Origin: Chloranthus sessilifolius
Lineage: Eukaryota > Streptophyta > Magnoliopsida > Chloranthales > Chloranthaceae
Reading direction: 5' to 3'
DNA length: 64,000 bases
NCBI GenBank assembly: GCA_021018995.1
Contig: CM037596.1
Span: 100,733,416 to 100,797,415, forward strand
Numbering within the stretch: the stretch's first letter is position 1; every line of letters starts with the position of its first letter. A program made the translations under genes and the position numbers. The notes under the pieces are model-generated. The model was not told the origin of the DNA and searched no databases. It worked only from the letters and a program-made list of their open reading frames with translations. Shown here one piece after another: positions 46,640 to 57,689 of this stretch.

Positions 46640-47030
46640 GAATAATAATACCTTATAAGTAATAATGCAGGTATCATATGATCTGTTTATTGATATGTGG
46701 GTTATTGATATGTAAATTGATATATTCCGCAAGAGACATGGGTCATCTGGGACCCCATTGGTGCAATCTCAAATCAAGTATGATAAATTCGCTGATTTGG
46801 TGGATGCATTATGGAAGCGATGGCCAGATATTAAGGCGAGTTGCCATGAGGGTTTTATCCTAAATTTGTTCCTCATTCAACTATGAGCGAAATTGGAGAA
46901 CATTTTCTCTCATTCACACGAAGACAAGGAATAGGCTAACTATGGAACGATTAGAAAAGTTAGTCTATTACCACTACAACATGAGATTAAGGGTCAGAAA
47001 TATGCAGAGAATCAATCGCGGTAAAATATT
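46640..47030 (+). pseudogene. hAT C-terminal dimerisation region, degraded
   Basis: Near 46885-47020 one frame reads ERNWRTFSLIHTKTRNRLTM and then LVYYHYNMRLRVRN, the conserved end of the hAT dimerisation domain. The preceding tryptophan-rich part is scattered between frames near 46700-46860. Confidence 0.7.
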
Positions 47031-47147
47031 ATATGAAATCTTAGTTCATACAATTTTTATTTGATCTAATTGATAAGACATCAAGCATGTACTAATTCAT
47101 CTATCATATTCTACCTTACAGATAGTGAATATTTTGATCTTATTTAG

Positions 47148-47886
47148 TTGAATTATATATTCATGGAGGATGACCCTTTAAATCAGTGGATCAAAGAGAG
47201 AGAAGAGCCAGTGTTGGATACTGAGGGCAACGCATGGCTGGATAATGTTAAAAGAGCAGCAGATGAGCAGGCTTTCCAACCACCGAGGCGGAAAAGAAGA
47301 TTGAATCGTCCTTTAGTGGTTGGATCTGATGACGAAACACAGCTCGGTAGTGATAATGATGATGGTGGGGGTGGATGATAGAGACGATGAAACCCACGCT
47401 GGCACTAGTGGTGGAGTGGATGATATTGATCCCTATACTTCTGGAGGTATTGCCGCATGGGATGAGGACCCAGTAACAATGTATGACACTCCTATATTTA
47501 GAGGTGGGGGGATTGAAGGAAGAGGAGCGTCAAAATCTTACCAAACACTCCCTCCACCACCACCACAAGGTCCACAAGATGATATGGGTTATATGACTTT
47601 TAGCTTCAGAGAATTTAGTTTGTAAAACACCAAAGATTTAATAGCAAGTAACCCATGCTATCGGCCTCAACCAACCTATCTCGGGCCATATGACTTTGTT
47701 GGTCAAATTTTTGGAAGACCACCCTTCACCTATTACACTGAGCCATATTCATCGCTAATGCCTCAGTTTCAAGGAGGCACACATGATCATGGGTATCAAT
47801 ATGGCCAATATTATAGGGAAAGCTCGTGCACCGATGATGATAATAACGAGGGTCAAGAATCACCACGAAATTCAATGTGGCTTTAA
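47148..47886 (+). pseudogene. hAT C-terminal tail
   Basis: MEDDPLNQWIKEREEPVLD, then a basic PPRRKRRLNRPLV segment and acidic SDDETQLGSDNDD, with a Gly/Pro/Tyr-rich end stopping near 47886 (ESPRNSMWL). Frames change near 47370 and 47625. The sequence type is usual for the tails of plant hAT proteins with a DUF659 domain. Confidence 0.55.
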
Positions 47887-48279
47887 AGTAATTAAGTTTT
47901 TTATTTATAATGTACCTTTTAATTTTGATGATTAGTTATGTATGATGAAATTTTGATCATTAGTCATGTACAATGAAAATTAGCTATATACAATGAACCA
48001 ATTATGTTAAGAGTGATTTTACCTTTGTTGTGGACTTATATCCTAATATATTTTTGTTATCTGTTAATAAAATTTTTATTTATTAAACAATAAAAAAGAA
48101 AGGAAAAAATTGAAAGCTTTTAGTTGTAATTATGCATGGTCGAAAGAAACCATACTTTAGTTAGGGTTCCGTCCTATTATGAAATATGCCAATGCATTGA
48201 ATGTATCGGCCGATACTCGATACGTATCATCCTGAAGGCCAGGACGATACGTATCGGTAAACCGATTTTTTGACCCTTG

Positions 48280-49976
48280 GAGGTAAGTGAAATCCCAACA
48301 TTATAACTTTTATTTATTTATTTGTCGTCACTTATTTTTTTAATGCATTTTACTTAGGCTACCTCTATCACGTCTATCCAATTGCTGAGGATGCGTACAG
48401 TAAAAATCCGTTGACTACCTTAAATGAGACAATGGAGATCTTTTTTCACGAGATACTCCACACAAGGGATCTTGATATCATGCATCACGTATTAGACGGC
48501 CAATTTTTTATTCCACATATCACCAATCTTAAAAAATGCCCCTTGAATCTTATAGCACATATCACACTCAAACCTAAGTTTAGGACCTTTTTTGGGGGAT
48601 CTGCGACATGTGGAATAAAAAGCGGATCGTCTGATGGGCGAGACATGATCTTAAGATCCATTGAGTGGAAGATCTGGGTGAAACACGATCCCCATCATCT
48701 AATCTGAAGTAATCAATGATTTTGAAGGGGTTGCACACGTGAGCGCTACAGTGATTACGTGCGCTAATAGAGGTATCTTATAACTTATATAACTTCATAT
48801 GTAGGCTTAGGGTCAGAGACTCACCCTGGCACAGACAGAATTGCTCTGGTCAATGTTTTTTTTGGATAAAAGTACAACCATTTATCCACATGCACAAAAC
48901 ATTGAAAGTTCTTTGGACCTTCCACTGATTTAGCACTTAAAAATGTCAACATAAATGCCAAGGCTGGCAGCTTGAGATTGACCGTAGTGCTGATGTTGAT
49001 GCTTGGTTTAAGTACCTTATACCAGACGTGGCCCGATCACCATTCATGGTGCTTCGGTCGATCTGGTTCACCGAATATTGTCAAGCTTTGGGAGGTGCCA
49101 TTTATTTATGAGCATAATAATGAGTGAGCGTATACTTTTGACTACTACCGATTTAATATAAAATATCTAGACATTTTTCAAGGTTGGTGGAGGGAGATTG
49201 AATCTGACCCCGTACAATGGGTTACATTTACATTGAAAGGCTCTATGGTTGCATGGGCTGAAGATATTGGAAGGCATGAAGTTTGAAGACTGTTCAATGT
49301 GATGGGCTACAGATGGTGCCACTTGGCATTGAATGGTGGCTTTCTATATGTAATTTGTTAATTCATATTGATTTTGATTAATGAATCGAACAACGAGACC
49401 TAAGTTGTATTGTTTTTTTTTATTCTCTCTTATTTTTTTCATGAGTATTTATTAATGTATTTATTTTTCACCGGCGAAAGACCTTTAGTTGATTAATGTA
49501 TTATTCTTCTGTCTTATACCTTTCTTCTCTTTTCTTTTAGTCTTCCGTTTTTCTATGAACATATAATTTATCGATCAAAATAAAATAAAAACCTTTATAT
49601 GAAAGGATGAATAGATTCTCCTAAGGATGAATAAATTCTCCCACTCCCTTATAGATAGAGAGCCATTAAGCCCATTTTTAAGCCACATGATATGTTTTTG
49701 AGCAATCAGCTACGAGTGATAAACTCATAGATGGTTAGCGTAGTGGGAATTAAAAACTCATTATATACTATATTTTCATTTCTATAGATATATATAAAGA
49801 ATTCATATAAAAACAAAAGGATTCCACTCTCCTAATCGTTATTTAAACACCAAGATGGTGTTTAAATGATCTAATACCATCAATGGTTTAAGATGTGCAT
49901 GATCTGTACCGTTGAAGTGATAGATCATAAATTGACGCGTGCATCATGCCTTAAATGGGGTTTTAGGGAGACTTAA
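48280..49976. other. Spacer between hAT and D, with a possible coding relic
   Basis: No convincing gene. Near 49095-49280 one frame gives an aromatic-rich stretch (FDYYRFNIKYLDIFQGWWRE and on to GSMVAWAEDIGRHEV) that looks protein-like, but I do not recognise it. The rest is AT-rich with short inverted repeats such as TTTAAACACC/GGTGTTTAAA (49841-49867). Confidence 0.4.
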
Positions 49977-52091
49977 TGTGACGACCCGACTTTTTTAATC
50001 CTTAAGGTATAGGAAAGGCCGATTCATCAATTTATTAATTTCTCAATAAGTCGTAAATCAAACAGAAGCCGGCAGCATAAGCAAAGGTCCGAACAGAAGC
50101 ATAGCTAAAATAAGCAAGTACAAAAACTCATATAAAATAATATATCATCCTAAGGAACCAGGAAAAATCACCGGTGATGGTCAATCCAAACACCTAAAAC
50201 AATGGTTCCTGATGATGGTTCCTCAAATGATATCCAAAATGACAAAACAATGGCCTTGGGCCCATAACTCAGAAATAATTCTAAACAAAAGTACCAAAAA
50301 GACAATCCAAATCAGGGAAAAACTTCTCAACTGGGGTCTCTAATTCCTCCTCAGGAATATAGTTGGAGTCCTTCAGATCAAGATCTTCAGCTCCCAGGTT
50401 AGTCTCAGCACCTGTGACGTATAGTCGGGTGAGCTAACAACGAAGCTCAATAGAGGAAACTTATCCATTTATATTTTATTATAAGTAAAGATTTTTCAAA
50501 GACAAAAATCAGATCAGATATGATTTTCAAATGATGCATTGATGTCCAAATTTCAATTCTAAAATAGTAAGCAAAAATGATTCAACAAATCTGAGGTTAT
50601 GATGTTTTCACAATTCTGAAATAAGCATGCTTCTTATCTTAAATTTATAACTTAATTTTATTTCCCAAATTACTTATAGCATGAGAGCGAGAGTATTACC
50701 GATAAGAAACCCTACTGACCATCGTCATTCATGAACCTTTTTTTGGAAAAAGCAATAAGCCCCTACGTAATGAGAGAAACTTATGCAAAGCTGAATTACC
50801 ATCAACACGATTAGTAGGATCTAGGGTTTCGTTCGTATGTGTCTCAAATCAAATGCAAATGCTAAACATATCATATTTTATGTAATTAATACATTTTCGG
50901 ATTTTCAGAGTTCTGATTCAAAGTTCACATTTGAAGATGAGGTTCAGAAGTTCAACTTTCTGAGTTCTTATATCAAAGTTTCAGAATTCTTAATCATGCA
51001 ATGTTTATCAAAATTCAGATTTCATGCTTGCTAACAAAATAACCTAAACTTATAATAGAAAGCAAATTAGGTTTAGGGTTCCCCTACCTCGACTCGAATC
51101 AATTAAAATTTACACCAAGAAGTCCTCACAATGGACTCTTTATCACAAGGCCTATAATGATTAATACTACAAGTGTTAATAGAGGTCCAAAAGTCAAACC
51201 CAAAAGCTTCTCATAATATTTTCCAAAAATTTTCTAAAGTCCAGAAACAGAGCAAAATTCAACCCTCGAATTTCCCAAGAGTGCATCAAGCATAAAAGCC
51301 TAAATTCGACTCTCAAATTGAAATTCGACCCTCGAATTTCTCCAAATCTGTAGTGTTCAAATAGTCCTTCAGATTTGATTTCTTACATTCCAAAGCACAC
51401 ATTCAGTTTATCTTCTCTAGATGCACCATATACCTAGCTAAGCTAGGCATAAATACCTTAATCAAAGGAGTTTAAAGAGCCTACCTTTCACGGTCTACTC
51501 CTAGCTTCCGTTGATCCAAACTCAAGCACAGGATTAAACTGCAAGCCTCAATTAGCTGAGCTCCAATTCAGTCCATCACAAACCTTACTGTTAGAGCAAA
51601 GGCTTAGCCCAGACAACACACAGAACTTTCCACTCTCCCCTAGCCTTCCTTCTAATTATATCAAACTAATCCAAATCCATTTACAAGGCTTTTCAATGGC
51701 CAAGATGGGGAGAGGGAATTCTAATCTCAAGAAATTTGCAAGGAAGTAAAGGGTTCTAAGGCTTCAATTCAGTTCACACGGGAGAGAAGAGTGAAGTTTC
51801 TCCTCTACACTTCTCTCTTTACAATACTAATAAGCAATCAAAACATCTAGATTTTTACCTTAACAATTTTATCCACTCAAATTGCAATTATTTCTAGTGT
51901 TAATCGCATACACACGACTTAGCGTATATGTTATCGAGCATATGACTTCCACAAGTCCAGATAAAAAATCCTTTAACCACATCCCTCATCATACCCTAAG
52001 CTACCCAAATAACCAGACTTGTCTCGTAAACTTTTTCGAGCACGCATATCAAGGTAACCGAAGTCAAGTTCAAAATATCAGGGATATTACA
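49977..52091 (-). repeat. D 3' LTR
   Basis: A 2115-bp LTR; on + it runs from TGTGACGACCCGAC to GGGATATTACA. The minus-strand polypurine tract GGTGGGGAGAA lies at 52092-52102. The palindrome cluster (51253-51341) has AATTCGACCCTCGAATTT-type words. Confidence 0.8.
51253..51341. promoter_or_regulatory. D LTR palindrome cluster (AATTCGA/TCGAATT)
   Basis: Three inverted words, AATTCAACCCTCGAATTT, ATTCGACTCTCAAATT and AAATTCGACCCTCGAATTTC. They lie about 750-840 bp into the LTR, close to where the related C LTR has CTCGCTCGAGCGAG words. Confidence 0.6.
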
Positions 52092-52833
52092 TTCTCCCCA
52101 CCTTGGGAATTTTCGTCCTCGAAAATGTAAAAGACGCACAACAAAGCTACCAGAAAACCCACCCTAAGCAAAAAGTCATAACGGAAATGAAAAAAAATAC
52201 AAGGTGTAAACAAAAAGTACATGGGTCACCATGCGATGGCCTCACAAGGCACGCAAGTCAAGGGATGGGATCCATAGTAACCTGGATGTACTGCATGTAG
52301 ACCTAAAGGGCCAGAGTGGATTGCATCCGTACATGGATGCCGACACCCTGAGTGTCACGTGCCGGGAGACAACCTCACCGTGACTCATGATGAACGAGTG
52401 AGAACGTGATCAATTAAAATTTCCAAAGAATGTAAAGTATCAAAGAGTCAAAGAGAGTGAAGCACAAAACCATGCGTGAAGACGAATAAAAAAACAAAAC
52501 GGAAGGCGATAAGCATAAATAACGTATAGTCGAAATAGCCATATGCATAAACGTATAAACCCACAACAGAGACAAAAGATCTCATCATATAGGCAAGGGA
52601 ACTATACAGCCAATACCAAGCATCTCTTGATTACATGAGGCATAAACTAAATTACAGATCGAACCATCGTATAGCACAAAACAAAAGTATATAATAAAAG
52701 TAACAAAAAGATAGAACCAGAAGGTTTTATAGCATCCATAAAATAAATACAACCCATAAACATGACAAAAGAGAAGCATAACAGCACACTGGCTGATCTA
52801 ATCCTCTCCCTCAACAGCCTGACCAGCCGGAGC

Positions 52834-53326
52834 CTAGTCATCGTCCCCACCATCAGCATCATCTTCATCATCCGTTTCGTCATCACCTGTATCCGGAGGT
52901 ACATTGGAACTTGCTCCCGATGTAGAAGCATGGTAAACCGACGCCCGGATATCTGCCATGTAAGTCGCATAGTCGGCGGGAAACGCGTGCTGCATCAAGT
53001 ACGTCAAAGCCCCGTCATGAACCTCTAACTCTCGACTCATGGAGCTCGTATGCTGAGTCAGCGCCTGAATCTGCTAGCTTATAGAAGTCATCTAGCGAGT
53101 AGACTCTGATAGGGTGAGGACATCAGTAAGTGGGGGCTAGATCGTCTTAGGAGCGACAGGCTTTACTACTGCGTGATCGTCATCCTCCTCATCATCCTCA
53201 TCGGGAACAACCATACCTTTAGGAGCCTTTAACAATTTATTGTAGGTCCTACCCCAATCGACCAATTTATAAATTTTGAGACTAGTGGTGGATCGAGGCT
53301 CAGTAGGACGAATCTCATAAGCTGGT
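52834..53326 (-). CDS. D accessory ORF region, plant transposon-associated protein end
   Basis: The minus strand encodes segments such as IYKLVDWGRTYNKLL, an acidic PDEDDEEDDDHAVV, MSRELEVHDGALTYLMQHAF, and a Ser/Asp-rich end finishing DDADGGDDD. The pattern fits the C-terminal half of the same 'putative plant transposon protein' type as the ORF at 464-1156. It lies just before the 3' LTR. Broken; function unknown. Confidence 0.5.
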
Positions 53327-55058
53327 TGATGAGTAGCGAAATATGATGATATTTCACCCCTAAATACCTACATTAAGCTATCCGATGAAGGCTATCTAAT
53401 GAGAATTACTAGATTTGAAGTATTTCAGGTAAATATAATCCAAGTGCAGAAAACAGCCCAAGAATCCCGAAAATAATATCAAAACACTACAACTTGGGTC
53501 ATTGGGAACTTAGTGCTACTTGCATCTCAATTTGGACCTTCAAGACGTCTGATTCAAGAAATTTCTAAAACACAAAAGTTGTAGGGCTCGTCATCAGCTT
53601 TCTAACTATGCAAGAATCGCCTTAATCCGAGTTCGAAACAGAACATTATGGCCAAAATACCGAGACAGTATCTGATGCAAAGTTTGGCGGGAGTTCACAA
53701 AAATTGCTTTTAGACCTCAATCGATTGAGAATTAAGTCTCAATCGATTGACATGAGAAGACAACTCTTTTTCTACTTAAGAGTCAATCGATTGAGATTTA
53801 AGTCTCAATCGATTGAGGTATTAGGGATAGGGTTTGGTCGACCTTATAAAAAGAAAGCTACGAGTTGTGAAAAGAGAGGATTATTAGTTTTGAAGAGTTT
53901 TTATTTTTGAGAGTAGGTTCTAGAGATAGAGAATTTTTATTTTTCCTTTTTGAGAGCTTTGTTCCTTTAACTTTTCAGTATTCATTCCTTCAGTTTATTA
54001 TTTTTGTTCAGTTGATTTCTACATTAATTTCGTTTATGAAGATCATCGTACTTTTGGATCAAATAATTTTCATTGAAGTTTGAGGTATTTTTTATTCATT
54101 AAATTAATGTTATTTTCTCTTCCTTATTTATTTATGTCATTTAATTATAATGTGTGGCTAAATTCATAGGGATGGGGATCTAATGATTCCCATCTGAGGG
54201 ATGTACTTTTAATAATATAAATCTAGGATTGAAATATGAGATCTTATTTTATGGTTGTTGTGTTATCACGAACGGATGAAATCCCCACCACTAACTGGGA
54301 TCGAGTGTGCCGAGTCATGCCCTGGATCTCAGATCTGTGACGGTAATTTTACCCCAATCATTGTTATATGGTCTTTTTGCTTTCATCGTATGGATCTACT
54401 TACGATTATGATCCGGGTTCAAGTGTGTCGAGCCATGCCCTAGATCTTGGATCTGTAATGGTAATTTTATCTTAATTACTCCATAATCTGAAATCAAGTG
54501 TGTCGAGTCATGCCCTTGATTTTAGATCTATGGTAGTATTCTTATTGGAATTTTTACCCACTTTAGGGATGATTTTTATTTGAACCTGAGATCATGTGTG
54601 TCGAGCCTTGCCCTTGATCCCAGATCTATATATGAAAATCATCTCTGAAATTAAGTCCTGATTGCAGGGATGCAACGTGGAACCTATTAGAGTTTTGACC
54701 ATTTATCTTCCATAAAAGATGTTTATTTTCAATAGTATATCTCATAGCTTAATCCTTAGATTTGTATTATGGGAAGAACAGACCAAAGATGGGAGGATTT
54801 AGTATCTTCATCTTTACCTTTATTTTTGAATTATCAATTAAATTTTAGTTTGTAGTCAGTAATTGTCATCTCATAAAACTAGATCATAATATTGGTAGGG
54901 TACTGTTAAATCTTAGTGGATTTCTTGAATTACTGCCTTGTCTTTTTAGATCTTTCAAAAATTGTCCTCGTGGGAACGATCTCGTACTCTGCACCCACTA
55001 TATACAATCTGATTCGTGCGCTTGCGAGTTAAAAATTACAATTAAAAAAATCATATCA
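53327..55058 (+). repeat. B3 5' LTR
   Basis: A 1732-bp LTR from TGATGAGTAGCG to TCATATCA. It has a CTCAATCGATTGAG cluster (53717-53817), a TTATAAAAAG box (53844), the fourfold GTGTGCCGAGCCATGCCC block (54295-54630), and the end TCGTACTCTGCACCC conserved with B1 and B2. Confidence 0.92.
53717..53853 (+). promoter_or_regulatory. B3 palindrome cluster and TATA box
   Basis: Four near-identical words: CTCAATCGATTGAG, CTCAATCGATTGAC, GTCAATCGATTGAG and CTCAATCGATTGAG. Spacers include AATTAAGT and ATTTAAGT. TTATAAAAAG follows 27 bp later. Confidence 0.75.
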
Positions 55059-55064
55059 AGTTTT

Positions 55065-55083
55065 TGGCGCCATTGCCGGGGAT
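55065..55083 (+). other. B3 primer binding site (tRNA-Asp type)
   Basis: TGGCGCCATTGCCGGGGAT matches the complement of the plant tRNA-Asp 3' end with one difference. Athila elements use this primer. Confidence 0.85.
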
Positions 55084-55237
55084 TAAATTAAGAAAATCTA
55101 AATTTTAGTAGACAGTAAATTTTAGGAATTTTCGAGGATTAAAATAGTATTTCTGCTAATTAAAAAAAAGATTTAAAAAAATAATAATAATAATAATAAT
55201 ATTGATTAATTCGGATAGGAATTTGTGTATTTTTAAC

Positions 55238-55425
55238 AGTCAATCGATTGAGAATTCTTTCTCAATCGATTGACTGTGTTCCGTGGTTGTGAGCACTGCT
55301 TAGTCAATCGATTGACACGAAAAAGTCAATCGATTGAGAATTCTTCCTCAATCGATTGACTGTGTTCTGTGGTTGTGAGCACTGCTTAGTCAATCGATTG
55401 ACACGAAAAAGTCAATCGATCGACT
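55238..55425 (+). repeat. B3 leader: 86-bp duplication with TCAATCGATTGA words
   Basis: Two copies of an 86-bp unit (starting at 55239 and 55325) carry paired GTCAATCGATTGAG and CTCAATCGATTGAC words. These flank a GAATTCTT loop and are followed by GTCAATCGATTGAC. The word is the one used in this element's own LTR. Confidence 0.85.
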
Positions 55426-55492
55426 GTTGTGAGTGTGTTGAAAAAAAAAAAGAGAAAAAAAAAAAAGATATCAGAAATTTCAATTTTAAAAT

Positions 55493-57364
55493 TTGAAAAA
55501 AAAAAATTCTCTCGAGGTTTTCCTGCCTGAAACCTCCACTCTGTGCGTCATTTGCATGCACACTAGATCCTCTAAAGAAAGAACTTTAGAGCCTTTAAAT
55601 TATGAGATCGAACGTGCTTGCCGGTTAAATCGTAAGGACGCTAGATCAAGGCAAAAATTCTCTAGTGAATCATCCACTGAAGTCAATATGACTGACAACA
55701 TGAATGGGCAACTCGAACAAGAGGAAGAACCAACATTGAGAGAACTGTTTTCTCCAATAACTACAAATACCCTATCATGCATTGTATACCCCGCCACACC
55801 TGGTGGCCGGTTTGAAATTCATACAAATGTCATCCAAATCCTTCCAATCTTTCATGACATGGAGAGAGCGAACCCATACCAGCACGTTAAAGACTTCGTC
55901 GAAGTCTACTCATCCATTTACCAAAATTTCAGCGAAGAATCTGTTAGGCTACACTTGTTTCCTTTCTCTATAAAGGATAAAGCAAAAGCTTGGTTAAATT
56001 CTCTACCATCGGGATCTATAACCACCTGGGATCAGATGGTCAAAAAGTTTCTGTCAAAGTTCTTCCCTATAGCGAAGACGAATGTCCTTAGACGTGAAAT
56101 CACGGATTTCACACAAGAGGAAGATGAGAGATTATATGAAGCTTGGGATAGATTCATGGATCTCTTACTCAAATGTCCACACCATGGATACTCAAAGTGG
56201 CGATTAGTCCAGTGTTTCTACAATGGATTGAGTCAACCAAATAGACATCTGGTGGAGTCAATGAATGGCGGAGGATTCCTGAGCCTAAAGGAAACTGAAT
56301 CCTATGCTTTCCTAGAAAAGCTGGCCGAGGATTCTCAGCACTGGGATTTCACAAAGACTCGGGAACAACCAGTCAAAGCTCATGATCAAGCCGGAAGTTC
56401 AACCAAGAAAGGAGGACTATACGTTGTAAAGGATTCCCCAGATCTGATGGATAAAATTGATTTCCTCATTCAACAAGTGGAGGAATTGAAATTAAAGAAG
56501 AATGTGCATATGGTAAATACACAACCTGAGCCATGTTCAATTTGTGCAAGTCCAATGCATATAGCAGATGATTGTCCTTCAATGCAGAACTACCATGAAG
56601 ACACATCTGAACAGCTAAATGTTGTGAATAACTATGGGCAGAATCAAGGAAACATTTTCAATGAGAATAACCCAAATAGTTGGAGAAACCATCCAAATTT
56701 CTCATGAAAATAAGATAATCAAAGAATATAGCCCAGGAAACAGGGGATGAACTTTTATCCCCAACAAAATTTCAACCAAGGATCGCAGCAAAACTATGGT
56801 CAAGGGCAATTTCAACATCAAGGGTTCAATAACCCAAATCAATTTCAATACAATCAAAATCAGATGGGGCAGGCATGGCAATTAAATCAGAATTATCAGT
56901 TTGCACAACCAATGGGAGGTTATCAAAACCAACCACAACAGAACTTTGTGCCAACATTTCCACCACCTGAATTTAACAATCCACTGGGAAATGCTGCCCA
57001 ACGTCCTCATACACAAACTCCTACTGAGGACCTATTGAAACTTATTCATTCTCACACATCCTCAATCTCTAAAATAGAGACCCAAATTGGGCAATTGACA
57101 ACTTTTCTCTGTGAAAGAGAAAAAGGATCGTTTCCTAGCCAACCAGTTCCTAGCCCAAGGGGCCAAATGATTGTTGAACAAACATCAACTTCAACACAAA
57201 ATGATGATCAACAACAAATTCAGGCAATCACAACGTTGAGATCTGGAAAGCAGGTCGATAACAAAGTAGTGTTGCCAGAGGAAGAGGAAAAGTCTGATGG
57301 AGAGAAGCAATCTGAAGAGAAAGAGGAAATTGAAGAAAAAGTACAAGCTAAAGAAATAACATAA
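55493..57364 (+). CDS. gag: B3 gag region
   Basis: Athila-type gag: a basic lead-in, then PTLRELFSPITTNTLSCIVY, the capsid core with FHDMERANPYQHVKDFVEVY, HLFPFSIKDKAKAWLNSLPS, WDQMVKKFLSKFFP and LLLKCPHHGYSKWRLVQCFY, and a zinc knuckle CSICASPMHIADDC. A Gln/Asn-rich part (from MNFYPQQNFNQGSQQNYGQG) and an acidic Glu/Lys-rich end follow. Layout and motifs are typical for the group. The region is broken. Confidence 0.85.
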
Positions 57365-57689
57365 GAAAGGAGTGAACAGAAGAAAAGTTTTGTTCCTAAA
57401 GTACCGTACCCGCAAAGATTGATGGCACCAAAAAAAATTGTGATGTGAAAGGAATAAATGAGATTTTTAAGCAATTAAAAATTAATATTCCCTTCCTGAA
57501 TGCCATCCGACAAGTGCTTGCTTATGCAAAATTTTTGAAGGAATTGGTCACAATTAAAAGAAAGATCAATATTCCGAAAAAGGCTTTCTTAGCTGAGCTA
57601 GTTAGTTCAGTGTTGCAAGCAAAGCTCTCAATCAAATACAAGGACCCAGGTTGTCCTACAGTCTCGATCATCATCGGCGATAACCGTAT

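Larger units (their letters stand above)
44550..48275 (+). mobile_element. Decayed hAT transposon
   Basis: Parts of a plant hAT transposase lie in order on +: BED zinc finger, DUF659 region, C-terminal dimerisation region, acidic/Pro-rich tail. The outer sequences are rich in GATACGTATCGG-type words (44570-44620 and 48200-48265), as in the ends of such elements. Exact termini and 8-bp duplications were not resolved; the left end may be cut by the AT-rich array. Many stops and shifts show an old copy. Confidence 0.75.
49977..53326 (-). mobile_element. D: retroelement derivative with accessory ORF, 3' part
   Basis: A minus-strand 3' LTR (49977-52091) preceded, in element sense, by a polypurine tract and an accessory ORF region (52834-53326). 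No pol is seen in the window; the rest lies beyond B3, which is inserted at 53327. LTR termini match those of C (end GGGTCGTCACA). It could be a large retrotransposon derivative or a Tekay-type element whose pol lies outside. It is broken. Confidence 0.75.
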
